Shown: piece by piece, positions 56,712 through 64,000 of the stretch
Layout: each line of letters starts with the position of its first letter
Position numbering within the stretch: position 1 is the first letter of the stretch
Source: Pseudomonas syringae
GTDB lineage: Bacteria; Pseudomonadota; Gammaproteobacteria; Pseudomonadales; Pseudomonadaceae
NCBI RefSeq assembly: GCF_001698815.1
Contig: NZ_LGSI01000032.1
Span: 94,115 to 158,114, forward strand
Direction of reading: 5' to 3'
Length of the DNA stretch: 64,000 nucleotides
Program-made: the position numbers and the translations under genes
Notes under the pieces: generated by a model
What the model was told of the DNA's origin: nothing
Seen by the model: the letters and a program-made list of their open reading frames with translations, nothing else
Database searches by the model: none

Positions 56712-56808
56712 AAAAACTGCACCTCCGGATGAAGGAAAACAGCAGCAAAAAACGGGTTCAGCAAGGGTAAGCCTCCTGTTGTAAGCGGGCAGCGAACCAC
56801 CGATTTAT

Positions 56809-56826
56809 ATTGAACGATCGTTCAAT
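56809..56826. promoter_or_regulatory. BetI-type operator upstream of betT
   Basis: ATTGAACGATCGTTCAAT is a perfect 18-base palindrome, 98 bases before the betT start. It matches the TTGAACG/CGTTCAA half-sites recognised by the TetR-family choline sensor BetI. Confidence 0.8.
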
Positions 56827-56952
56827 TAAAACACGAAAGCACCCGCAGGGACTAATCGCAGGCCGATGGAGACTAGCTCAAGGGAGGTTATGACGCCGGG
56901 GTTGTGGGGTTCGTTCCCCTCAGGCAGAGACGATTACTGAAACGTTTCCGCT

Positions 56953-57672
56953 TCACCACTTCCACTCCTCCTCGCGGAACTCGGCGTTGGGCATGAGGGT
57001 TTTCAAAAGGGCTACGACTTCGTCGATTTTGCGTTTTTCGACGTGGATTTCGAAGCCGGCCATTGTGTTGTTCTGGTAGCTGGTGACGATCATTTTTCTT
57101 TTTCGGTCAATAAAAACAAGGTCGTAGCGTGACCATTTTTTTGTGCGTTGCCTGACCGGATTTTCGAACGTCATCAGTTTTGAAGAAGCCGCAAACGCCA
57201 TCGCACCAGGGCCGGCGAGCATCCATATGAAGCTTGGCTCCATGGCGATCATTGTCAAGACCGCGACAAAAAAGGTGATTGCGATACCTTTGAAAATGTA
57301 TGGTGTAAAACTTGCGTAGTCTTGCCAATCTTCAACGTGGGCGCCGTCTTCGGTAAGGATGTAGCTGTATATCGTTTTTTTTCTGGCGATTACTAGCCAG
57401 AAAAAAAGCAGCAAGATTAGAACAAAAATACATGAGCCCTGATAAAGCCCCCTGCTACTTTCCTCCCCATAAGCATTTATATAGGCATAAAAGCCAATAG
57501 GAACAAGACAAAATGCCCCAAAGACTTGGTCGACCAGTCTCATTGGATGCGGATGAGCCTTGATTGTCCATCCAGTGATTTTCGCACCGTTAAGGTTTTC
57601 GCGAGTCATCAGTTCTGATTTGCTCTCATTTGCGTCGAGACTAACGTCATCAGCGTTCTCGCTGTCACTCAT
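56953..57672 (-). CDS. Probable T6SS immunity membrane protein, copy 3
   Basis: A 239-residue four-helix membrane protein. Shared array motifs are IKAHPHPMRLVD near 37, FWLVIARKKTIYSYILT near 90, the double helix region TPYIFKGIAITFFVAVLTMI / EPSFIWMLAGPGAMAFAASS, and LVFIDRKRKMIV near 185. The start MSDSENADD lies behind GAAGG and overlaps the stop of copy 2 by eight bases; the open frame upstream runs inside copy 2. The 3' half is almost identical to that of copy 1. Immunity function is inferred from position behind a VasX-like effector, whose known immunity proteins are also membrane proteins. Confidence 0.75.
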   Translation of the reverse strand: MSDSENADDVSLDANESKSELMTRENLNGAKITGWTIKAHPHPMRLVDQVFGAFCLVPIGFYAYINAYGEESSRGLYQGSCIFVLILLLFFWLVIARKKTIYSYILTEDGAHVEDWQDYASFTPYIFKGIAITFFVAVLTMIAMEPSFIWMLAGPGAMAFAASSKLMTFENPVRQRTKKWSRYDLVFIDRKRKMIVTSYQNNTMAGFEIHVEKRKIDEVVALLKTLMPNAEFREEEWKW

Positions 57673-58408
57673 AGCAACGGCCTTCTTCATAATCCACATT
57701 CGACGGTGCGTATAATTTTGCGAGCGAAAGAAATTCGTCAAGCCGGTCGTTTGGCAGAAACGCCTGAAAATAAAGATAGTTCTCTTCAAAGGCAATATCG
57801 GGATCATAGCGCCGCTGAAGAACAATAAGTCCTCTCTTTCTATCGACGAATATGAGGTGTGGCCTATCCCACTTAAAACTGCTACGGCTGATTTCATTTT
57901 TCCATTTTAGTAAGCCGCTTGCTGAGGCCGCAGCCATTGCTGCCGGACCGGCGAGCGCCCATACGAAGCTCGGCTCTATTAAAATCATAGTCAGTACGGC
58001 AACAAAGAAAAAGACGCTGATACCTTTGAACACGTAAGGAGTGTAAACCCAATAGTGCTGCCAGTACTCGACGCACCCTCCAGCCTGAGTAATTACATAA
58101 TTGTAGACTGTTTTTTTTCTAGCTACGACTAGCCAAAAGGAAAGAACGAAGCACATGCTACAAACACTCGTAATCCTGGTGAACTCTCGATCACTTTCGC
58201 TCTCGTAAAACTCTCCGTATAGGAAATAGGAAAAAAAAATCAAAACGAATCCCCCAAATGTCATGTCTACAATCCGCATTGGATGTGGATGGGCTTTGAT
58301 TCTCCACGCCATATCCTCTGCTCCTTGAACGGGCTCAACATCGGGTAACTGAGGGTCATTTTCTGATGGCTCTGGTTGAAGAACTGCGCCACTATCATTG
58401 CTCGCCAT
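57665..58408 (-). CDS. Probable T6SS immunity membrane protein, copy 2
   Basis: A 247-residue paralogue, the most divergent of the three. It keeps WRIKAHPHPMRIVD near 36, FWLVVARKKTVYNYVIT near 93, TPYVFKGISVFFFVAVLTMI and EPSFVWALAGPAAMAAAS, then LIFVDRKRGLIV near 190. The C-terminus (LPNDRLDEFLSLAKLYAPSN ... GRCYE) differs from the EEEWKW end of copies 1 and 3. The DNA is AT-rich compared with the core genes. It lies 38 bases after copy 1. It may recognise another effector variant; this is inference. Confidence 0.75.
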   Translation of the reverse strand: MASNDSGAVLQPEPSENDPQLPDVEPVQGAEDMAWRIKAHPHPMRIVDMTFGGFVLIFFSYFLYGEFYESESDREFTRITSVCSMCFVLSFWLVVARKKTVYNYVITQAGGCVEYWQHYWVYTPYVFKGISVFFFVAVLTMILIEPSFVWALAGPAAMAAASASGLLKWKNEISRSSFKWDRPHLIFVDRKRGLIVLQRRYDPDIAFEENYLYFQAFLPNDRLDEFLSLAKLYAPSNVDYEEGRCYE

Positions 58409-58446
58409 AGTTTATTTCCTTATGACGAGACCAAACTGAGCGTCAC

Positions 58447-59166
58447 TCACCACTTCCACTCCTCCTCGCGAAACTCGGCGTTGGGTATGAGGGTTTTCAA
58501 AAGGGCGACGACTTCGTCGATTTTGCGTTTTTCGACGTGGATTTCGAAGCCGGCCATGGTGTTGTTCAGGTAGCTGGGGACGATCATCTTTCTTTTTCGG
58601 TCGATAAAGACAAGGTCGTAGCGTGACCATTTGGTGCCGTAACGACTGACTGGGTTTTCAAACTTCATTAATTTTGAAGAAGCCGCGAATGCCATCGCAC
58701 CAGGGCCGACCAGCATCCAAATAAAGCTGGGCTCCATGGCAACCATCGTCAGAACTGCGACAAAGAAGATGATTGCAATACCTTTGAAAAGGTATGGCGT
58801 AAAACTCGCGTAGTCTTGCCAATCTTCGACGTGGACGCCGTCTTGGGTAAGGATGTAGCTATATATCGTTTTTTTTCTCGCAACTACTAACCAGAGAAAA
58901 AGTAGCAGCAACATGGGAAAAGCACTTTGGCTAGCGACGAAATTACCTTCTGCCTCATCTTCATAAAATAGTAGTCCGGCAAGGAAAAAGCCAATTGGTA
59001 TAGATGTCAGCATTCCTAGCGCTATATCAATCATTCGCATTGGATGCGGATGCGCCTTGATTTTCCAGCTCATCATCGCTGAATCTAGCGGCGGGTCGGA
59101 AGTTATCTCGGAAGTTGGATTCGAAAATTCAAGCTGCCGAATTTTATCAATTTCTGTTGTTTTCAT
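58447..59166 (-). CDS. Probable T6SS immunity membrane protein, copy 1
   Basis: A 239-residue protein starting four bases after the effector stop, so it is most likely the cognate immunity protein. After a polar start come helix 1 (ALGMLTSIPIGFFLAGLLFY), helix 2 (AFPMLLLLFLWLVVARKK), then a soluble TIYSYILTQDGVHVEDWQDY, helices 3-4 (FKGIAIIFFVAVLTMVAME, FIWMLVGPGAMAFAASS), and a C-terminal soluble domain with LVFIDRKRKMIV. The family name is not known to me. An inner-membrane location would suit protection against a pore-forming effector acting from the periplasm. Confidence 0.78.
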   Translation of the reverse strand: MKTTEIDKIRQLEFSNPTSEITSDPPLDSAMMSWKIKAHPHPMRMIDIALGMLTSIPIGFFLAGLLFYEDEAEGNFVASQSAFPMLLLLFLWLVVARKKTIYSYILTQDGVHVEDWQDYASFTPYLFKGIAIIFFVAVLTMVAMEPSFIWMLVGPGAMAFAASSKLMKFENPVSRYGTKWSRYDLVFIDRKRKMIVPSYLNNTMAGFEIHVEKRKIDEVVALLKTLIPNAEFREEEWKW

Positions 59167-59170
59167 AGCT

Positions 59171-62100
59171 TTAACCTATTAGCGGAATGCTTGCAGCTTC
59201 TTTACGACCGCCGAGACTTTCGACTGACAATACGCTGTCATTGCCGTCAAGACTGGAATTGCCCTCTGAAAGTCCGTCGGCATCAAGTTCTACCTGATAC
59301 AGATATCCCTTATCGGCGGCTTTTACCGGTAGGATTGAAGCTGGATACCAGATTTGTATTTCCAGATATTGAGCATTGTCAGCGACTGGAACCCAAGTCT
59401 GCCATATAACATCCTCGCCTTCTGGAGGCACAGGTCTGTAGGGCGGGTCGTTGTAGCGCATCTGCGTTTTGGTGTCTGAGGTTTTTCCCCAGTCAGCAAT
59501 AGACTCGGTGGTTCCGTAGCCGATGAAATACTCTTTCAGGCTGTTACCTGAGGCTTCGACCGGCATCATCAAGCCGGGGCGACGACTGGCCGTCAGGTTT
59601 ATCAGGATTATTTTGCTGCGTAAAACTTCAGGAACTCTTAATTGAATCCAGGCGCCGTTCGGTACTTCTCGCGGTGAATAACCAGTGGGGCCGGTGCTGA
59701 TGAACTTAGTTTCCATAGTCGATTTTACGAACACCGCGGGACTCAGTTGAATTCTCAAAAACAACTGATTTTCTTCTGCTTCGGCTTGGAATCGCTCCTC
59801 AGGGAATCGAGACCATCGGCATTTATGCAGCCACTGCCCAACCATATCGCGCTTCAGGTAATTAAGAGCGTAAGTTGCAAATAGATACACCAGCCCGACT
59901 ATCACAGTAGCGGCTGCAAACCAAGGGTTCATCACCCAAGGTATAAGAAATCCATAGTCCGCAAGTGATAAAACTCCCGCCATAGCCTGCGCGCCGCCGA
60001 TGACCAGCATACCTAGAACCGTTGCTCTTTTAACCGCAAGAAAATTTTGATCCAAAGCAATATCCGTTCGACTACGGTCATCTTCGATATCCCACAGTTC
60101 TAGCCACGCGGCCACGACCATAAAACCACCCAAGCCGAGTAATCGTCCTCCGAAACCCCTGATCAGCTTTCCCCAAGATTGTGTGGTGCCAGAACTCATA
60201 GCCCAATAGCTCGCCGCCTTTCCGGTGATTTTTACTGGTTTTCCTTCAATTTCCGTCTCCAGCCCCTTTATCCCGGGCCAAGCCGTCTCCACAAAAACCG
60301 CCATCAGCGCGTTCCCGGTGTAAGCCGCCGCCGACCCGATCTTTGCCCAGTCCTTGGCATTCAACTCGCCGTCTTTACTGGCGAGATGATAAGTAGCCAT
60401 TGTGTTGAAGAAGTTGACGACCACCAGCCCCCAGGTAATTGCGCCTGCATTTAGCCCATGTTGTTCGGTAAAGGCTCTGGCGTGGCTTTGCCAGTTGCCG
60501 GCCAGCTGGGCGCTGTTTTTGTGGAAGTGGGCAATTTCCAGTTGGAGTCGGCGCAGGTATCGGTTTTGGGAGTAGTCCACCAAATGCGGCCGTTGCAGAT
60601 TGTGCTGGTCGATGTGTTCGTTCAGCTCAACCAGTATTTCTGCCACTCTCTTGCGATCATAACGACCGCCCGGGTTTGACCAGCGGTACTCAATGAGCCT
60701 CTTTTCCTGGCGAAGCTTGTCTCCTTGCTGGTTCCACGCGGTGATGCGCTCATTGAAATGCTCATCAATTTTCAACCGATCCTGATGGTTAAAAAGCAGG
60801 TGACCAATAGTGAGATTGCGCAGGGCGATGGCTTGATCGCTCATGCGACTATCAACCGCTATGAACGCCAGCTGAATCTTTTCAAAGGTCGTTTTGCCTG
60901 CGCCCTTGGCTAATTCCGTCAACGCCTGGAGCGTCAGCTGCACGGGCTCGCTCAAGACCCTTATCCAGGGATGTGCCGCTATCGCATCGTGATTGAGGAA
61001 ACCATTGATCTCTCCCGCCCGGCCCGCCAGGGCGGTGAAGTCGGTGATGCCGGACATCAAGCGATTGGCCTCGTTGGTCATCGCCTCTTTGATGGGCGCG
61101 GAGAAGCCGTAGCGGGTCAGGCCGAACAGGGTTCTGCTTCGCTCTTCCTCTTTTTCCAGCCACCGGGAAAAGCCCACGTCCTGGCTGAGGCTGCACAATA
61201 GTTCGGCCGTGAGGTCCAGAAGGCAGTGCAGCGAGGTGGCGTTGGTGGTGTCGATGAACAGACGCATCGGATCAGTGCCGATATGCTCGCCGATGGCCTT
61301 GATATCGTCCTGGGTTTGCGTGATGTGCTGCTTCAGGCTGTTGAGTTGTGGCTGTCGAGCTTCGGTGAAATCCCGTGCGGCATCCAGGTCGACTTCGCGA
61401 CGCCATTTGCTGCGCTCCTGCCAACTGCTGCGCAATGCCGGATCGGGCAGGCGGCCATAGCGGCTTTTTAGCTCGTAGCCCAGAGTGGTCGAAGGCAATT
61501 CGACCACTCCCAAGATGAGCCCTTCGGTTCCCGCAGCGGCTCGGTCCTCAACGTCCAGCTCCTCGAAATACGCTTCGATGTCGCGAATGTATTGCCGGGT
61601 TTTCGCCTCATCGCCTTTAACCGAGGCTGGCAGCAATGCCGGGTCGCCGCCGACACCGCACAGGCGCTCGACGATGCCCGCGATATTCATCGCATGCTCA
61701 TGCTCGGCCTGAAACGCGAAGAGCGCGGCCTGATCGGCGATGAGTTGCATGCCCAGGTCTTCCAGCATGCCCAATGAGTCGTCGAGAGCGAACAGCAAGG
61801 CGCTGGATTTGTCTTCGACGCTGCCGGTCCAGACGACATCTGCGGCCAGCGGCACTGGCTTGTATGCGGCACCTTCAGGTACCACCGGCGGATGGGCTGA
61901 ATCGGCGAAGCGCCCGTCGTGATCGACAGGGTAAGGATCGACGTCGGCCACAACTTTTTCGCTCAAGCGGGCCAATGGCAACGCATGCGTGACTGACATG
62001 TTGCGGCAGTAATCGCGCAGGTCCAGCGGCTGCATCCATGACGAGCGATTTACCGGGCTGGAACGCATTTGTTCACAGGTGCGCCAAGTCCATTGCCAGG

Positions 62101-62536
62101 GCGAGAATGCGATGCGCAATGTGCTGGTTCGTGGATACAGCAGATGCGTGCGGCTCTTGCCTTTTTTTGCACGGATATCCAGCCCGGGCTCAGCGTCGCT
62201 CCAGACAATCCGCGTCAAACTCGCGTCCTGGGCAACGAACGCATATTCATGCAGCACCTCGTCCGTTTCGTTATAGACGTACACAAATCCATCGCGCAGT
62301 TGGCGCAAGGTCAGGCTGCGGGTTTGCAACTTGGGATAGCGCGCCCATTTTCCGCTAGCGGCCAAAGGCGTGGGTTTGCCGGGCACGACGTCGTAGCGTG
62401 AGCGGTCCAGGGCATAGCGCATGGGCACGATTGCGATGTCAGGACCCTTGAACGGGCAAGTGCCTGTTCCGGAAAGGGTGGTGTCGGAAAATTGGGAATC
62501 GCGGCGTTGAGGCAATTGGCCGTCTTTGTCAGTCAT
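59171..62536 (-). CDS. T6SS effector, VasX/BTH_I2691-like, with MIX-type motif
   Basis: A 1121-residue protein. The N-terminus CPFKGPDIAIVPMRYALDRS (27-46) resembles the VasX N-terminal region, and LRDGFVYVY (80-88) matches the MIX pattern hRxGhhYhh of type VI effectors. The middle ~500 residues are helical. Hydrophobic helices follow near 695-715, 800-815, 835-860 (VLGMLVIGGAQAMAGVLSL) and 868-892 (WFAAATVIVGLVYLFATYAL). A soluble domain of about 220 residues ends the protein. This order suits a colicin-like membrane-permeabilising toxin delivered by VgrG. It overlaps the DUF4123 gene by eight bases. The family call is by motif reading; the killing mechanism is inferred. Confidence 0.82.
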   Translation of the reverse strand: MTDKDGQLPQRRDSQFSDTTLSGTGTCPFKGPDIAIVPMRYALDRSRYDVVPGKPTPLAASGKWARYPKLQTRSLTLRQLRDGFVYVYNETDEVLHEYAFVAQDASLTRIVWSDAEPGLDIRAKKGKSRTHLLYPRTSTLRIAFSPWQWTWRTCEQMRSSPVNRSSWMQPLDLRDYCRNMSVTHALPLARLSEKVVADVDPYPVDHDGRFADSAHPPVVPEGAAYKPVPLAADVVWTGSVEDKSSALLFALDDSLGMLEDLGMQLIADQAALFAFQAEHEHAMNIAGIVERLCGVGGDPALLPASVKGDEAKTRQYIRDIEAYFEELDVEDRAAAGTEGLILGVVELPSTTLGYELKSRYGRLPDPALRSSWQERSKWRREVDLDAARDFTEARQPQLNSLKQHITQTQDDIKAIGEHIGTDPMRLFIDTTNATSLHCLLDLTAELLCSLSQDVGFSRWLEKEEERSRTLFGLTRYGFSAPIKEAMTNEANRLMSGITDFTALAGRAGEINGFLNHDAIAAHPWIRVLSEPVQLTLQALTELAKGAGKTTFEKIQLAFIAVDSRMSDQAIALRNLTIGHLLFNHQDRLKIDEHFNERITAWNQQGDKLRQEKRLIEYRWSNPGGRYDRKRVAEILVELNEHIDQHNLQRPHLVDYSQNRYLRRLQLEIAHFHKNSAQLAGNWQSHARAFTEQHGLNAGAITWGLVVVNFFNTMATYHLASKDGELNAKDWAKIGSAAAYTGNALMAVFVETAWPGIKGLETEIEGKPVKITGKAASYWAMSSGTTQSWGKLIRGFGGRLLGLGGFMVVAAWLELWDIEDDRSRTDIALDQNFLAVKRATVLGMLVIGGAQAMAGVLSLADYGFLIPWVMNPWFAAATVIVGLVYLFATYALNYLKRDMVGQWLHKCRWSRFPEERFQAEAEENQLFLRIQLSPAVFVKSTMETKFISTGPTGYSPREVPNGAWIQLRVPEVLRSKIILINLTASRRPGLMMPVEASGNSLKEYFIGYGTTESIADWGKTSDTKTQMRYNDPPYRPVPPEGEDVIWQTWVPVADNAQYLEIQIWYPASILPVKAADKGYLYQVELDADGLSEGNSSLDGNDSVLSVESLGGRKEAASIPLIG

Positions 62537-63404
62537 GAACGACTTCCTTGTGCGTGCGGCTATGGAGTTCGAAAGCTCGGATGCGCAGCTCTGGTGCCAG
62601 TCCGGCGTTCGTCGCGTTCTGGCTTAACCACTGCGGATAAGGGCCTTGCGCTCGGGTGGCGAAGTCCTGGCCGTAGTCGGCACAAGCCTCCATCCACATG
62701 GCGAGCGCACGTTCAGTGACAAGGCCCCATTCCAGACCCGCTTGCAGACTGGAGTTCAGCCAGTCGCTGATCTGCGAACCGGTTAAGCCAGAAAATAAAT
62801 CCGGTGAGCGCTCGCCAAGCCAGTTGTAGATACGGCCGGTAAATCGCCAGTGCTGAGCCAGTTCCAGCGCGTCAAGCTGATCTTCGCCCAGCACGGCATG
62901 GCGCTCGTCCCACACGGATTCGGCGCCGGGGCCGCTGAACGTCTGCCACTGCACTTGCTGTGGTGATTCCCAGCTCTGTCGTGGCGCGCCAACCCACCAC
63001 TGCTCAATCGGCCCAAGGTGCTGGCTTGCGCCATTGGGATAACTCGACAACCAGAAATGTGTCACCAGCGGGTCGGCGAAGCGCAGCAGGCCGCCGCCGC
63101 CCAGACAGTCCGGTGGAGAAATGAAATGGCGCAGGTGAGCGGCGAGTTGTTCGATGTCGGCGCGGCTGTAGATAAGGGTTGAGTCCTTGCGCAGCGATTC
63201 GTGGTCAATCCATTCCGACAATAACGGGCTGCGTGAATCGGGCTTGATCAGGATCGGTCCCAGATCGTGAAGATCCTTCCATCGGGTTCCCAGATATAGC
63301 GCGTCAATTTCGAACAGTTCGTGGCGCTGATAAAGCCCCACAAGTGCGTCTGCCCTCAATGCACCGTCAATCAGCAGATAGTTGGCTTGGGCAGGATGAT
63401 TCAT
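62529..63404 (-). CDS. DUF4123-domain effector adaptor (Tap/TEC chaperone)
   Basis: A 291-residue cytoplasmic protein. The start MNHPAQANYLLIDGALRADA overlaps the vgrG stop by four bases. The N-terminal ~130 residues show DUF4123 traits: YLLIDGA, LYLGTRWKDLHDLGPILIKP near 48 and GGGGLLRFADPLVTHFWL near 103. DUF4123 proteins load an effector onto the cognate VgrG, and are encoded between the two, as here. The C-terminal half is a helical region that probably binds the effector. Confidence 0.9.
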   Translation of the reverse strand: MNHPAQANYLLIDGALRADALVGLYQRHELFEIDALYLGTRWKDLHDLGPILIKPDSRSPLLSEWIDHESLRKDSTLIYSRADIEQLAAHLRHFISPPDCLGGGGLLRFADPLVTHFWLSSYPNGASQHLGPIEQWWVGAPRQSWESPQQVQWQTFSGPGAESVWDERHAVLGEDQLDALELAQHWRFTGRIYNWLGERSPDLFSGLTGSQISDWLNSSLQAGLEWGLVTERALAMWMEACADYGQDFATRAQGPYPQWLSQNATNAGLAPELRIRAFELHSRTHKEVVHD

Positions 63405-64000
63405 TGACCAGACTCCACCAGCGCTTCGCACGCTTCGCAGCGAGACGGTAGGAGTTTGAATTCATCGCGAAGGGCCTCGACGGCCACCTCGGACACCGGC
63501 ATGGACGGAGCACCGGGAGCCGCGACTCTTTTTCCGAGCGGCATAGGTGGAAGCGGCACCGCTGGCATCCCCGGCATCGGCACACCGCCCAGCAGGATCG
63601 GCACGCTGGTGAAAATCCCTGCAGGAGTAATCGAAATCCAGTGCCCGCCCGCCTTGATTGTGGTGCTGAGGGTCGCGTCGACGATCATGTGCTGCCCGGC
63701 AGCCAGGTGGACTTCCAGTGCCGCGCTGACCAGATGATTCGCCGCGCTGATGTGCTGATTGCCCACCACCGTCAGGGAATCATCCGCTAGCACCTGCGTC
63801 TTGCGCGCGCCGAGGGTCAGGTGATGTTCTTCGCCTTGCAGTTCATGACTGGACAGCCCGGTGACGAGGACGCTGCGCTGGTTGTCGACCTGGATCGACT
63901 GGTCGTTGAGGACATGCTCTTTCCAGTCGCGTTGGGCGCGGATGGCGATTTCTTCCTGGCCCTGGCGGTCCTCGATGCGCAGTTCGTTATAACCACCGCC
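63401..64000 (-). CDS. Type VI secretion tip protein VgrG, C-terminal part (cut by window edge)
   Basis: The last 199 residues of VgrG; the start lies beyond the window. The visible part begins GGGYNELRIEDRQGQEEI, the phage gp5-like region, followed by the beta-helix repeat region (QRDWKEHVLNDQSIQVDNQR ... LGARKTQVLADDSLTVVG). A Pro/Gly-rich tail and a Cys pair (CEAC) near the end follow. VgrG forms the spike of the T6SS needle and carries effectors. It is the first gene of the cargo operon seen here. Confidence 0.9.
   Translation of the reverse strand, partial: GGGYNELRIEDRQGQEEIAIRAQRDWKEHVLNDQSIQVDNQRSVLVTGLSSHELQGEEHHLTLGARKTQVLADDSLTVVGNQHISAANHLVSAALEVHLAAGQHMIVDATLSTTIKAGGHWISITPAGIFTSVPILLGGVPMPGMPAVPLPPMPLGKRVAAPGAPSMPVSEVAVEALRDEFKLLPSRCEACEALVESGQ

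Overview
The window is a stretch of a Pseudomonas chromosome, most likely from the P. fluorescens group. The protein sequences are typical of that genus, GC is high, and the gene order matches blocks known from P. aeruginosa: rpmG-rpmB, radC-coaBC-dut-algC-argB, pyrE-crc, algP-FKBP-algQ-dsbB-hemY-hemX-hemD-hemC-algR-algZ-argH, cyaA, ilvD, pchP, folA, typA-thiI-glnA-ntrB-ntrC and a choline transporter. Many intergenic regions carry paired REP-type palindromes common in fluorescent pseudomonads.

Layout. 1-5 kb: an aldehyde dehydrogenase (kauB-like), a cupin, a small unknown protein, ribosomal proteins L33 and L28, and a peptide-type ABC substrate-binding protein. 5-11 kb: radC diverging from coaBC-dut-algC-argB, covering coenzyme A, dUTP, sugar-phosphate and arginine metabolism. 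11-16 kb: a large toxin-like gene and a DUF4124 gene inserted between argB and pyrE-crc. 16-21 kb: a LysE-type exporter, a small MscS channel, an ABC-F ATPase and a TIGR02444 protein, then the histone-like algP. 21-31 kb: the algQ, haem biosynthesis and algR/algZ cluster, ending with the divergent argH. 31-43.7 kb: a glutathione transferase, two small conserved proteins, class I adenylate cyclase, ilvD, pchP, folA, a DUF2868/GTPase pair and a YkgJ protein. 43.9-54.5 kb: typA, thiI and the nitrogen control block glnA ... ntrBC. A chorismate mutase, a cupin lipoprotein and two DUF4124 paralogues lie between glnA and ntrB. Sigma-54 promoters and NtrC-like sites can be read upstream of both glnA and ntrB. 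54.7-56.8 kb: a BCCT choline transporter behind a perfect BetI-type palindrome.

57-64 kb is the main accessory region. It is a type VI secretion cargo operon on the minus strand: the C-terminal end of a VgrG spike, a DUF4123 adaptor, a 1121-residue VasX/BTH_I2691-like effector with a MIX-type motif and predicted membrane helices, and three tandem paralogous four-helix membrane proteins that are probably immunity proteins. The genes overlap or nearly abut. The immunity-like genes look AT-rich next to the core genes, and the first and third have nearly identical 3' halves.

The items most worth following up are the triple immunity array, the toxin-like protein at the argB-pyrE junction, a REP element nested inside another REP with a 12-bp triplication, and a REP element that supplies the C-terminus of a GTPase.
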